From Geminicoccus harenae (GTDB lineage: Bacteria > Pseudomonadota > Alphaproteobacteria > Geminicoccales > Geminicoccaceae): a stretch of DNA of 64,000 bases. How positions within the stretch are numbered: position 1 is the first letter of the stretch; each line of letters begins with the position of its first letter. This document shows, one piece after another, positions 17,879-26,706 of the stretch. The notes beneath the pieces were generated by a model that saw only the letters and a list, made by a program, of their open reading frames with translations, did no database searches and was not told the DNA's origin. Where the stretch lies: NCBI RefSeq assembly GCF_019800005.1, contig NZ_JABGCL010000005.1, forward strand, positions 1-64,000, written 5' to 3'. Position numbers and translations under genes: made by a program.

Positions 17879-19174
17879 ATGGCGGCGGGCTCCGGAAAAG
17901 TCGTCTTCAAGAGCAGTTTGCTCCGCTGGATCGACGACAGGCTTCCGATCGTAAGTGCGCTCTACAACGATGCGGTCGTCTATCAGACGCCCCGCAATCT
18001 CAATTACTGGTGGAACTTCGGTTCGCTGGCCGGCGTCATGCTGACGCTGCAGATCATCACCGGCATCGTGCTGGTGATGCAGTACACGCCGCATGCCGAC
18101 ATGGCGTTCGACAGCGTCGAGCGGATCATGCGCGACGTGAACTATGGCTGGCTGCTGCGCTACGCCCACGCGAACGGCGCCTCGATGTTCTTCATCGTGA
18201 CCTACATCCACATGTTCCGCGGGCTCTATTACGGCTCCTACAAGGCGCCGCGCGAGCTCCTGTGGATGCTGGGCGTGGTCATCCTGCTCCTGATGATGGC
18301 CACCGCCTTCATGGGCTACGTCCTGCCCTGGGGCCAGATGAGCTTCTGGGGCGCCCAGGTCATCACCTCGCTGTTCTCGGCCTTCCCGCTGGTCGGTGAC
18401 CCGATCGTCACCTGGCTGTGGGGCGGCTTCGCGGTCGACAACCCGACGCTCAACCGGTTCTTCTCGCTGCACTACCTCCTGCCGTTCGTGCTGGTCGGCG
18501 TGGTGTTCCTGCACCTGATCGCCCTGCACACCCACGGCTCGAACAACCCGGTCGGCATCGACGTCAGCAAGAAGGACAAGATCCCCTTCCATCCGTACTA
18601 CACGGTGAAGGACCTGCTGGGCCTGTCGGTGTTCTTCCTGTTCTTCTCCTACTTCCTGTTCTTCTACCCGAACTCGCTGGGCCACCCGGACAACTACATC
18701 CCGGCCGACCCGCTGGTGACGCCGGCCCATATCGTGCCGGAATGGTACTTCCTGCCGTTCTACGCGATCCTGCGCTCGACCGTGTACGAGAGCCTGTTCA
18801 CGCCGCTGGCGATCTTCGGCTACCTCGGCATCACCGAGAAGCTGATGGGCGTCATCGCGATGTTCGGCTCGATCCTGGTGCTGCTGGTCCTGCCCTGGCT
18901 CGACACCAGCCGGGTGCGCAGCGCCACGTTCCGGCCGATCTACAAGTGGGTGTTCTGGCTGCTCGTGATCGACGTGATCGTGCTGCACTGGGCCGGCGGC
19001 GAGGTGCCCACGCCGACGGTCGTGCTGGTCGGCCAGATCGCGACGCTCTACTACTTCGTCCACTTCCTGGTGATCATGCCGCTGCTCGGCAAGTTCGAGC
19101 GTCCGCGCCCGCTGCCGGACAGCATCGGCAAGCCGGTCCTGTCCCACGGCGCTGCCGCTCAGCCGGCGGAGTAA
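17879..19174 (+). CDS. petB: Cytochrome b of the bc1 complex
   Basis: 431 residues with eight or more membrane helices. The four haem-b histidines lie in [30 protein letters not shown] and [10 protein letters not shown]. The Qo-site [14 protein letters not shown] motif (family PEWY) is present, as is [14 protein letters not shown]. It contains both quinone sites of the complex. It is a full-length fused b subunit, not the split b6/IV form. ATG 17879 follows AAAGGGACG. petC starts 3 bp after its stop. Confidence 0.97.
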   Translation: MAAGSGKVVFKSSLLRWIDDRLPIVSALYNDAVVYQTPRNLNYWWNFGSLAGVMLTLQIITGIVLVMQYTPHADMAFDSVERIMRDVNYGWLLRYAHANGASMFFIVTYIHMFRGLYYGSYKAPRELLWMLGVVILLLMMATAFMGYVLPWGQMSFWGAQVITSLFSAFPLVGDPIVTWLWGGFAVDNPTLNRFFSLHYLLPFVLVGVVFLHLIALHTHGSNNPVGIDVSKKDKIPFHPYYTVKDLLGLSVFFLFFSYFLFFYPNSLGHPDNYIPADPLVTPAHIVPEWYFLPFYAILRSTVYESLFTPLAIFGYLGITEKLMGVIAMFGSILVLLVLPWLDTSRVRSATFRPIYKWVFWLLVIDVIVLHWAGGEVPTPTVVLVGQIATLYYFVHFLVIMPLLGKFERPRPLPDSIGKPVLSHGAAAQPAE

Positions 19175-19177
19175 GTG

Positions 19178-19948
19178 ATGCGTCTCCTGAAACTATCCGC
19201 TCTCCTGGTCGCCGCCGGCGTCGCCCTGTGGTCCGCCGGCTCCCAGGCGGCCGAGGGCGCGGCCGAGCCCAAGCAGATCTCCTGGCCGCATGACGGCTTC
19301 TTCGGCACCTTCGACCGGGCTGCCCTGCAGCGTGGCTTCAAGGTCTATCAGGAGGTCTGCCACGCCTGTCACGCGGCCAAGTACGTGACCTTCCGCGCGT
19401 TGAGCGACCTCGGCTTCAACGAGGACGAGGTCAAGGCGCTGGCGGCCGCCTACACGGTGACCGACGGGCCTGACGAGAATGGCGAGATGTTCGAGCGGCC
19501 GGCCAGGCCCTCGGACACCATGCCCTCGCCGTTCCCCAACCCGCAGGCGGCCCGTGCCGCCAATGGCGGGGCCTATCCGCCCGACCTCTCCCTGATGTCG
19601 AAGGCGCGCCATGACGGCGACAACTACCTCTTCTCCCTGCTGACCGGGTATGATGACCCGCCGGCCGGCGAGGAGGAGCTGGCGCCGGGCCAGTACTACA
19701 ACCACTACTTCCCGGGCCACCGGATCGGCATGCCGCCGCCGCTCATGCCGGACCAGATCACCTATGACGACGGCACCTCGGCCACGGTCGAGCAGATGGC
19801 CAGCGACGTCACCCAGTTCCTCGCCTGGGCGGCCGAGCCCAAGATGGAGGAGCGCAAGCAGACCGGCATCAAGGTCATGCTGTTCCTGATCGTGCTGACC
19901 GTGCTGCTCTACCTCTACAAGCGGAAGGTCTGGGCCGACGTCCACTGA
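19178..19948 (+). CDS. petC: Cytochrome c1 of the bc1 complex
   Basis: 256 residues: Sec signal peptide (LLKLSALLVAAGVALWSAG), haem c site CHACH at residues 61-65, axial Met region RIGMPPPLMPDQITYDDG, and a C-terminal membrane anchor (GIKVMLFLIVLTVLLYLYKR). It takes electrons from the Rieske protein and gives them to a soluble or membrane cytochrome c. ATG 19178 is used rather than the adjacent GTG, with GGCGGAG upstream. It is followed by the operon's terminator. Confidence 0.96.
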   Translation: MRLLKLSALLVAAGVALWSAGSQAAEGAAEPKQISWPHDGFFGTFDRAALQRGFKVYQEVCHACHAAKYVTFRALSDLGFNEDEVKALAAAYTVTDGPDENGEMFERPARPSDTMPSPFPNPQAARAANGGAYPPDLSLMSKARHDGDNYLFSLLTGYDDPPAGEEELAPGQYYNHYFPGHRIGMPPPLMPDQITYDDGTSATVEQMASDVTQFLAWAAEPKMEERKQTGIKVMLFLIVLTVLLYLYKRKVWADVH

Positions 19949-19987
19949 CGTCAGCCGATCCTTTCCCCGACTCCACCATCGAACCGA

Positions 19988-20010
19988 CGGGGCCGCTTCA
20001 TGCGGCCCCG
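19988..20010 (+). terminator. Intrinsic-type terminator of petABC
   Basis: CGGGGCCGC (19988-19996), loop TTCAT, GCGGCCCCG (20002-20010), followed by TTGCATTTC. A perfect 9-bp stem 40 bp past the petC stop and before the separate amidase gene. The T-tract is short and interrupted, as is usual in high-GC alphaproteobacteria. Confidence 0.75.
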
Positions 20011-20060
20011 TTGCATTTCGGGCTGTCCTGCTGCACCCGGTCGGCAGAAGGAGACGCATC

Positions 20061-21482
20061 ATGCAGGATCTTTGGCGCCGTTCCGCCCGCGCGATGGCGG
20101 CTGCCCTGGGTGGCGGCGAGCTTCGGCCGAGCGAGGCGATCCATGCCGCCCTGGACCGGATCGCCCAGGTCGAGCCCAAGGTGAACGCGGTGCCGACGCT
20201 CTGCCGGGAGCGCGCTTTGGCTCATGCCGAGCGGCTTGAGCGCCTGGCACCGGAGCAGCGTGGCCCGCTGGCGGGCCTCCCCGTGCTGGTCAAGGACCTG
20301 GTCGACGTGGCGGGCGTGCGCACCACCTACGGCTCGCCGATCTGGCGCGACCATGTGCCGGAGACGTCCGACTACCTGGTCGAGCGGATCGAGGCGGCCG
20401 GCGGGATCGTGCTGGGCAAGACCAACACGCCCGAGTTCGGCGCGGGTGCGGTGACCTTCAACGAGGTGTTCGGCGTCACCTCGAACCCCTGGGACACCGA
20501 CCGGACCTGCGGCGGCAGCTCGGGCGGTTCGGCCGTGGCGCTCGCGACCGGCGAGGCTTGGCTGGCCACCGGCTCCGATCTCGGCGGCTCCCTGCGCACG
20601 CCCGCCTCGTTCTGCGGCATCGTCGGCTTCCGCCCTTCGCCCGGCCGGGTGCCGGCCGGGCCGCAGCGTGATCCCTTCCAGACGCTGCTGGCGGAAGGCC
20701 CCATGGCGCGCGACGTGCGTGACCTCGCTCTGTTCCTCGACGTGATGGCCGGGCACGACCCGCGCGATCCGCTGTCCTGGCCGTCCGAGCCCGACCAGCA
20801 CCGCCGCGCGGTGGCAGAGCCCCGCCTGCCGGCACGGCTCGCCTTCTCGGCGGACCTGGGCGGGATCACCCCGGTGGACGAGGAGGTCGTGTCGGTCTGC
20901 CAGGCGGCGGTGGAGCGGCTGCGCGCGGCCGGCGTCGCCGTGAGCCAGGCCCAGCCGGACGTGTCGGATGCCACCGACATCTTCACCGTCCTGCGCGCTG
21001 CCAAGTATGCGACCGACAACGGCCCGCTGCTGCGCGACCACCGCGACCAGCTCAAGCCGGAAGTGGTCTGGAACATCGAGCAGGGCATGGCGCTGGATGC
21101 CGACAGGATCGGCCAGGGACAGCGGGCGCGTGGCGAGCTGCAGCGCCGAGCGGCGGCCTTCATGGCCGAGCACGAGCTGCTGCTCACCCCCACGGCGATC
21201 GTCCCGCCCTTCGCGCACGGCATCCGCTACCTGGCGGAGCTGAACGGCCACCGCTTCCCGAGCTATATCGACTGGGTGGCGATTGCTTATGCGGTCACGC
21301 TCACCGCCTGCCCGGCGATGAGCATTCCCTGTGGCTTCACGCGCGCGGGCCTGCCGGTCGGCCTGCAGCTGGTGGGGCGGCCGCGCGACGAGGCCGGGCT
21401 CCTGCGCCATGCCGCCGCCATCGAGGACACGCTGGGCCTGGCCGGGGCAGTGCCGATCGATCCCAAGCCTCCCGCTTCCTGA
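20061..21482 (+). CDS. Amidase (amidase-signature family)
   Basis: 473 residues with an intact Ser-cisSer-Lys triad: Lys78 in PVLVKDLVDV, Ser153/154 in CGGSSGGSAVAL, and nucleophile Ser177 in GSDLGGSLRTPASFCG. The family hydrolyses C-N amide bonds; the substrate is not evident. The absence of gatB/gatC nearby argues against a GatA role. ATG 20061 follows GAAGGAGACG. The iolG-like gene starts 51 bp downstream, so the amidase may head the following catabolic operon. Confidence 0.9.
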   Translation: MQDLWRRSARAMAAALGGGELRPSEAIHAALDRIAQVEPKVNAVPTLCRERALAHAERLERLAPEQRGPLAGLPVLVKDLVDVAGVRTTYGSPIWRDHVPETSDYLVERIEAAGGIVLGKTNTPEFGAGAVTFNEVFGVTSNPWDTDRTCGGSSGGSAVALATGEAWLATGSDLGGSLRTPASFCGIVGFRPSPGRVPAGPQRDPFQTLLAEGPMARDVRDLALFLDVMAGHDPRDPLSWPSEPDQHRRAVAEPRLPARLAFSADLGGITPVDEEVVSVCQAAVERLRAAGVAVSQAQPDVSDATDIFTVLRAAKYATDNGPLLRDHRDQLKPEVVWNIEQGMALDADRIGQGQRARGELQRRAAAFMAEHELLLTPTAIVPPFAHGIRYLAELNGHRFPSYIDWVAIAYAVTLTACPAMSIPCGFTRAGLPVGLQLVGRPRDEAGLLRHAAAIEDTLGLAGAVPIDPKPPAS

Positions 21483-21533
21483 GCACCGCTGCTAGACCTG
21501 TCCGCCAGAGGCAAGAAGACCCAGGGAGGCGGC

Positions 21534-22535
21534 ATGGTCCGGTTCGGCTTGTTCGGCTGCGGGCGCATCGGGCGGATGCACGCCGACGCGATCGCGAGCC
21601 ATCCGCGCGCAAAGCTCGCCGCCGTGTTCGACGTGGTGCCGGCGGCCGCGGACGCGGTGGCGACGAAGCATGGCTGCCCCGCCGCGCGCGACGTCGACGA
21701 GCTGCTGGGCAGCGGCGAGGTGGACGCGGTGCTGATCGCGTCCTCCACCGACACCCATATCGACCTGATCACCCGGGCCGCCCGGGCGGGCAAGGCGATC
21801 CTGTGCGAGAAGCCGATCGACCTGGACATCGCGCGGGTGGATGCCTGCTGGCGGGAGATCCAGCCGCTCTCGCCCATCGTGCAGATCGGCTTCAACCGGC
21901 GCTTCGACCCGTCCTTCGAGGCGGTCCGCACCGCACTCACGGCTGGCGAGATCGGCCGGCTCGAGCTCCTGGTGATCACCTCGCGCGACCCGGGCCGGCC
22001 GCCCGCCGCCTATCTGAAGGTGTCGGGCGGCCTGTTCCGCGACATGATGATCCACGATTTCGACTTGGCGCGCTTCATGCTGGGCGAGGAGCCGGTCGCG
22101 GTGTCGGCGATGGCCTCGGTCATGGTCGATCCGGAGATCGGCCGGCTGGGCGACATCGACACCGCCATGGTGACGCTCAAGGCCGCATCCGGCGCCCTCG
22201 TCCACATCAACTGCTCGCGCCGCGCGGTCTATGGCTACGACCAGCGCCTGGAGGCGTTCGGCGAGAAGGGCATGCTGCAGGTCGGCAATCGCCGGGCCAC
22301 CACGCTGCGCCGCTGGGGCAAGGCCGTGACCGAGGCCCAGGATCCCCTGCTCGACTTCTTCATCGAGCGCTATGCCGAGGCCTACCGCGCCGAGCTGGAT
22401 GCGTTCATCGATGCGGTGACCGAGGGCAAGCCGGTCCCGGTCGGCTTCGAGGACGGCCGGCGTGCCCTGCTGCTTGCGGATGCGGCGCTCGAAGCGTTGA
22501 ACTCCGGCAAAACCATCGAGCTGAAAGGGAGCTGA
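21534..22535 (+). CDS. iolG: Inositol 2-dehydrogenase-like oxidoreductase (IolG type)
   Basis: 333 residues of the Gfo/Idh/MocA family. The Rossmann start is RFGLFGCGRIGRMHADAI, the catalytic-Lys motif AILCEKPIDLD, the substrate-side IQIGFNRRFDPSF-like block (IVQIGFNRRFDPSFEAV), and DMMIHDFDLARFML supplies the Asp/His pair typical of inositol dehydrogenases. It oxidises a cyclic polyol or sugar with NAD(P)+. No other iol genes are nearby, so the true substrate may be another sugar. The next gene starts 4 bp after its stop. Confidence 0.82.
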   Translation: MVRFGLFGCGRIGRMHADAIASHPRAKLAAVFDVVPAAADAVATKHGCPAARDVDELLGSGEVDAVLIASSTDTHIDLITRAARAGKAILCEKPIDLDIARVDACWREIQPLSPIVQIGFNRRFDPSFEAVRTALTAGEIGRLELLVITSRDPGRPPAAYLKVSGGLFRDMMIHDFDLARFMLGEEPVAVSAMASVMVDPEIGRLGDIDTAMVTLKAASGALVHINCSRRAVYGYDQRLEAFGEKGMLQVGNRRATTLRRWGKAVTEAQDPLLDFFIERYAEAYRAELDAFIDAVTEGKPVPVGFEDGRRALLLADAALEALNSGKTIELKGS

Positions 22536-22539
22536 GCGG

Positions 22540-23331
22540 ATGCAGCCGAACGGGCTCCGGCAGATTTGGGCAGAAGGCAAGGCCGCACTGAACGGCTGGC
22601 TGGCGATCCCCTCGTCCTTTTCCGCCGAGATCATGGCGCATCAGGGCTTCGACACCCTGACCGTCGACCTGCAGCACGGGGTGGCCGACTACCAGACGGC
22701 GGTCACCATGCTCCAGGCAGTCGCCACCACCAAAACAACCCCCTTGTGCCGGGTGCCGTGGAACGAGCCCGGCATCATCCAGCGCATGTTGGATGCCGGG
22801 GTGATGGGCGTGATCTGCCCGATGGTGAACAACCGCCAGGAGGCGGAGGCCTTCCTGTCGGTGATGCGCTACCCGCCGCAGGGGACCCGCAGCTTCGGGC
22901 CGATCCGGGCCCTCTACGCGCACGGGCCGAGCTATCCCACCAAGGCCAACGACGAGATCGTGGCGTTCGCCATGATCGAAACCCACGAGGCCCTGGCCAA
23001 TCTCGACGACATCCTGAGCGTGCCCGGTCTGGACGCGGTCTATGTCGGCCCATCCGACCTGGCCGCCTCGCTGGGCTACCCGCCGCGCTTCGATCCCGAG
23101 GAGCCGGCGGTGGTGGATGCGATCCGGCACATCATCGCGCGGGTCAAGGCGCACGGCCTCAAGGCCGGCATCCACAACGGCTCGGCGGCCTATGCCAAGA
23201 AGATGATCGCCGCCGGGTTCGACCTGGTGACGGTCGGCTCGGATGCGCGGTTCATGGCGGCCGAGGCGGCCAATGTCGCTGCCGCCATGCAGGATCGTCC
23301 CGCACCCGGCGGCAGCGGCGGGACCTACTGA
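22540..23331 (+). CDS. HpcH/HpaI-family aldolase
   Basis: 263 residues of the class II, metal-dependent pyruvate aldolase family (HpaI, GarL, RhmA relatives). The metal ligands are in MIETHEALANLDDI (Glu) and VGPSDLAASLG (Asp), and the catalytic region is VDLQHGVADY. The enzyme would split a 2-keto-3-deoxy sugar acid or similar into pyruvate plus an aldehyde. It sits between dehydrogenases, which fits a sugar-acid breakdown route. Starts at ATG 22540, 4 bp after iolG. Confidence 0.87.
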   Translation: MQPNGLRQIWAEGKAALNGWLAIPSSFSAEIMAHQGFDTLTVDLQHGVADYQTAVTMLQAVATTKTTPLCRVPWNEPGIIQRMLDAGVMGVICPMVNNRQEAEAFLSVMRYPPQGTRSFGPIRALYAHGPSYPTKANDEIVAFAMIETHEALANLDDILSVPGLDAVYVGPSDLAASLGYPPRFDPEEPAVVDAIRHIIARVKAHGLKAGIHNGSAAYAKKMIAAGFDLVTVGSDARFMAAEAANVAAAMQDRPAPGGSGGTY

Positions 23332-23332
23332 G

Positions 23333-24286
23333 ATGCCGCACGTCCTGGTGGTGGGCCGGGTGGTCGAGGCCGGGCTGGCGGTGCTGCGCGCTGCACCGGG
23401 CGTCACCTTCGAGATGATCGAGGAGCCCGATCCCGAAGCGGTGCGCGTCCGGCTGCCGGAGGCGAACGGCCTGCTGGTGCGGACCATGCCGATGCCGCCG
23501 GACCTCCTGGACGCAGCACCGGGCCTCCAGGTCGTCTCCCGGCACGGGGTCGGTTACGACAATCTGGACGTCGGCTACCTGACCGGGCGCCGCATCCCGC
23601 TCGCGATCGCCGCCACCGCCAATGCGATCTCGGTCGCCGAGCACGCGTTCTGGATGATGCTGGAGCTGGCCAAGCGCGGCCGCGAGCATGACCAGACGCT
23701 GCGCGCCGGCGACTGGGGCTGGCGGCACGGCAACCATGCGATCGAGCTGAACGGCAAGCGGCTGCTGCTGGTGGGCGGCGGGCGGATCGGCCGGGAGCTG
23801 GCGCAGCGGGCGCTGGCGTTCGCCATGGACGTCACCGTGTTCGACCCGTTCGCGCCGGCCCTGCCCGGCTGCAGCAAGGCGGACGAGCTGGAGCCGGCGG
23901 TGGCCGAGGCCGATGTGGTAAGCCTGCACGTGCCGCGCACGGCGGCCACCGTGAATCTGTTCGATGCGCGGATGCTGGCGCGGATGAAGCCGGGTGCGAT
24001 CCTGGTGAACACCGCGCGCGGCGGGATCGTCGACGAACAGGCACTGGTCCAGGCCCTGAAGGAGGGCCGGCTGCGCGGTGCCGGGCTGGATGTGTTCGAC
24101 CGCGAGCCGCCGGCAGAGGACCATCCGCTGTTCGGCCTGCCCGACGCCCTGGTGACGGCCCATGTCGCCGGGGTCACGCAGGAAGCGATGGTGCGGATGG
24201 CGGTGGAATCGGCGGCCAATGTCGTGGCGGGGCTGGAGGGGCGGCTGGACCCGGCCGTGGTGGTCAACCGGGAGGTGCTGGCATGA
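23333..24286 (+). CDS. D-isomer-specific 2-hydroxyacid dehydrogenase
   Basis: 317 residues. The NAD-binding fold has RLLLVGGGRIGRELAQRAL, and the catalytic residues lie in NTARGGIVDEQALVQAL (Arg), DVFDREPP (Glu) and the C-terminal VTAHVAGVT (His). It resembles the phosphoglycerate/glyoxylate reductase branch but lacks an ACT domain, so serine synthesis is less likely than reduction or oxidation of a short hydroxyacid from the aldolase step. It starts 1 nt after the aldolase stop and overlaps the next gene by 4 nt. Confidence 0.88.
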   Translation: MPHVLVVGRVVEAGLAVLRAAPGVTFEMIEEPDPEAVRVRLPEANGLLVRTMPMPPDLLDAAPGLQVVSRHGVGYDNLDVGYLTGRRIPLAIAATANAISVAEHAFWMMLELAKRGREHDQTLRAGDWGWRHGNHAIELNGKRLLLVGGGRIGRELAQRALAFAMDVTVFDPFAPALPGCSKADELEPAVAEADVVSLHVPRTAATVNLFDARMLARMKPGAILVNTARGGIVDEQALVQALKEGRLRGAGLDVFDREPPAEDHPLFGLPDALVTAHVAGVTQEAMVRMAVESAANVVAGLEGRLDPAVVVNREVLA

Positions 24287-25425
24287 AGCGACTCAATGTC
24301 GGCCTGATCGGCAGCGGCTTCATGGGCCGCAGCCATGCGCTGGCCTGGCGTGCCGCGGCGGCGACCTTTCCTTTGCCGGTCACCCCGCACCTGGCGCTGC
24401 TGGCCGATGTCGACGAGGCGACCGCCAGCCGGGCCGCGCAGGGCTTCGGCTTTGCCCGCGCCACTGCCGACTGGCAGGCCCTGGTGGACGATCCCGAGGT
24501 GGATCTGGTCGACGTCACCACGCCGAACCTCCTCCACGCGCCGATGTGCCGGGCGGTGATCCAGGCGAAGAAGCCGCTCTACTGCGAGAAGCCCCTGGCC
24601 CCGGACGCCGCCACCGCGTTCGCGCTGGCCAGGGAGGCGGAGGCGGCAGGCGTGCCGACCTTCGTCGGCTTCAACTACCTGCGCAACCCGATGACCGAGC
24701 TGGCTCGCGACATCGTGCAGAGCGGCGAGATCGGCGAGGTCTGGAACTTCCGCGGCATCCATGCCGAGGACTACATGACCGACCCGGACGGCCCCTGGAC
24801 CTGGCGGCTCCACCCCAAGGGCGGGGCAGGTGCCGTGGCCGATCTCGGCAGCCATATCGTCAGCCTCGCCCGCTATCTGGTCGGGCCGATCGAGCGCCTG
24901 TCCGCCGACCTCGACACGGTGATCGCCGAGCGGCCGACCCGGGAGGGCGGGCGCCGGGCGGTCGAGGTGGACGACCAGGCACGGGCGCTGGTCCGCTTCG
25001 CCGGCGGGGCGAAGGGCACGCTGGAAGCGTCCTGGATCGCGACCGGGCGCAAGATGTATCAGGCGGTGGAGCTGACCGGCTCCAAGGGCGCGCTCGTGCT
25101 GAACATGGAGCGGATGAACGAGCTGAAGCTCTATGTCACGGGCCGCACGCCGGCGCTGGACGGCTGGGTCGAGATCCCGGCCACCCCGGCGCACAAGGAC
25201 TATGCCGGGTTCATGCCGGCGCCTGGCCACCAATTGGGATTCAACGACATCAAGACCATCGAGGTCGCGGAGATCGTGCGCAGCCTGCACGGGCAGGGGC
25301 CGCAGCTCGTGCCGGACTTCCGCGAGGCCGCGGAGATCCAGGCGGTGATCGACGCCATGCTGATGTCGGCCAGAACCGGATCATGGGTATCGGTCGACGA
25401 GGTGGCGCGGGCGGCCGGCCGATGA
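24283..25425 (+). CDS. Gfo/Idh/MocA-family oxidoreductase
   Basis: 380 residues. The Rossmann start is LNVGLIGSGFMGRSHALAWR, the EKP motif is in PLYCEKPLAPD, and GGAGAVADLGSHIVSLARYL provides the Asp and His catalytic pair. It is a second, longer family member distinct from the iolG-like gene; the extended C-terminal half (FMPAPGHQLGFNDIKTIEVA) resembles oxidoreductases acting on inositol- or glucose-derived substrates. The substrate is unknown. ATGA overlaps at both ends tie it into the operon. Confidence 0.87.
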   Translation: MKRLNVGLIGSGFMGRSHALAWRAAAATFPLPVTPHLALLADVDEATASRAAQGFGFARATADWQALVDDPEVDLVDVTTPNLLHAPMCRAVIQAKKPLYCEKPLAPDAATAFALAREAEAAGVPTFVGFNYLRNPMTELARDIVQSGEIGEVWNFRGIHAEDYMTDPDGPWTWRLHPKGGAGAVADLGSHIVSLARYLVGPIERLSADLDTVIAERPTREGGRRAVEVDDQARALVRFAGGAKGTLEASWIATGRKMYQAVELTGSKGALVLNMERMNELKLYVTGRTPALDGWVEIPATPAHKDYAGFMPAPGHQLGFNDIKTIEVAEIVRSLHGQGPQLVPDFREAAEIQAVIDAMLMSARTGSWVSVDEVARAAGR

Positions 25426-26054
25426 GCCTGGCCCCGCCGCCCAGGGCGGGCAGCTATCGGACCATCTATGCCGACCCGCCCTGGACGTTCGGCACTTGGT
25501 CGGAACGGGGCAAGGGGCGCAGCGCCGAGGCGCATTACGACACGCTCGGCATCGACGGCATCGCCGCCCTGCCGGTGGCGGACTGGGCGGCGAAGGACGC
25601 CGTGCTGCTCATGTGGATCACCGACCCGCTCCTGCCGCGTGGCCTGGAGGTGATCCGCGCCTGGGGCTTCACCTACAAGACGGTGGGCTTCCACTGGACC
25701 AAGCAGAACCGCTCCGGGGACGGCTTCTTCACCGGCATGGGCTTTTGGACCCGCGCCAACCCCGAGCTCTGCCTGCTCGCCACCCGCGGCAAGCCGAAGC
25801 GCCGCTCGGGCGGGGTCAAGCGGCTGGTGGTGGCGCCGAGGCGCGAGCATTCGCGCAAGCCCGACGAGGTGCGCGACCGGATCGAGGCCTTATGCGACGG
25901 GCCCTATCTGGAGATGTTCGGCCGGGACAGCCGGCCGGGCTGGGACATCTGGGGCAACCAGGCCGGCCTGTTCGACCAGGGCCCAGTGCGCACCCGCCGC
26001 CGCCCATCGCGTGAGCCGCCGCCTGTGGGCGCGGAGGAACTGCCGGAGCACTGA
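25422..26054 (+). CDS. MT-A70-family adenine N6-methyltransferase
   Basis: 210 residues. The catalytic DPPW motif is at residues 18-21 (RTIYADPPWTFG), followed by HYDTLGIDGIAALPV, LLMWITDPLLPRGLE and the C-terminal KPDEVRDRIEALCDGPYLEM with FGRDSRPGWDIWGNQ, all typical of bacterial MT-A70 proteins. The family methylates N6 of adenine in DNA or RNA. There is no restriction endonuclease beside it, so it is an orphan methyltransferase. It is coupled by ATGA to a sugar oxidoreductase gene, an odd partner. The Arg/Pro-rich tail is of no known role. Confidence 0.88.
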   Translation: MSLAPPPRAGSYRTIYADPPWTFGTWSERGKGRSAEAHYDTLGIDGIAALPVADWAAKDAVLLMWITDPLLPRGLEVIRAWGFTYKTVGFHWTKQNRSGDGFFTGMGFWTRANPELCLLATRGKPKRRSGGVKRLVVAPRREHSRKPDEVRDRIEALCDGPYLEMFGRDSRPGWDIWGNQAGLFDQGPVRTRRRPSREPPPVGAEELPEH

Positions 26055-26153
26055 GCAGCATACCGGTATGGCAGCCGCGACTTCACCCATCCGCGGCGGC
26101 CTAATCATGGCAGGCTGGTCCTGCCGACTGCCGCCAGTGACCGGAAGCAGCCC

Positions 26154-26579
26154 ATGCAGACCCTTTCGCCGCATCTGTTCAGCCGCCGCCACGCCGTGCG
26201 GGAGGAGCAGGCAAGGCACATGGCCCTGCTGATCCGCTTCCTGGACGCAGCCGTCCGGCGCGCGCGGATCGGCCCTGACAACCACAATCGCTTCTATCGG
26301 CTGCCGGAATACGAGCTGTGCATGGGAGGAGCCTATGCGCTGGGCTTCGTCTGCCGGGACATCCCGCCGGACGACGTGCTTCTGGACCTGGTTGCAGCGC
26401 GGCCGGAACTCCTGGACGACCTGTCGCTCTCTGAACTGCGCCGCTACCTGCACCTGCTGATGCGCGCCGAGCGATGGAACTCTCCCGGGGCAAGCCTGAT
26501 ACTGGCGGCCCTGGAGGCCGGTGCGCTGCAACTGCTGGCACAGCGGCTGGAATCCGATGACCGGCTGCGGCTATTCTAG
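26154..26579 (+). CDS. Hypothetical protein, 141 residues
   Basis: Not recognised. The protein begins MQTLSPHLFSRRHAVREEQA and ends LESDDRLRLF. It is predicted to be largely helical, with no signal peptide, membrane segment or metal-binding motif. A middle segment with YRLPEYELCMGGAYALGF is aromatic-rich, and the last third is leucine-rich. A GGAAGCAG precedes the ATG. Codon use fits the host, and the third-position GC is high, which supports a real gene. It is flanked by 99 bp upstream and 127 bp downstream and shows no operon link. Confidence 0.6.
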   Translation: MQTLSPHLFSRRHAVREEQARHMALLIRFLDAAVRRARIGPDNHNRFYRLPEYELCMGGAYALGFVCRDIPPDDVLLDLVAARPELLDDLSLSELRRYLHLLMRAERWNSPGASLILAALEAGALQLLAQRLESDDRLRLF

Positions 26580-26706
26580 GTCGGTCGGACTCCCGCACGG
26601 CGCTGGCAGGTGACAGGCGAACGATACGCCCAGCGGGTTGGCGGAGCCGGGCTTCGCTCCTAGCATCACGTCCTTGCGGCTGGGCCGCGTGGCGCGGAGG
26701 CAGGGC

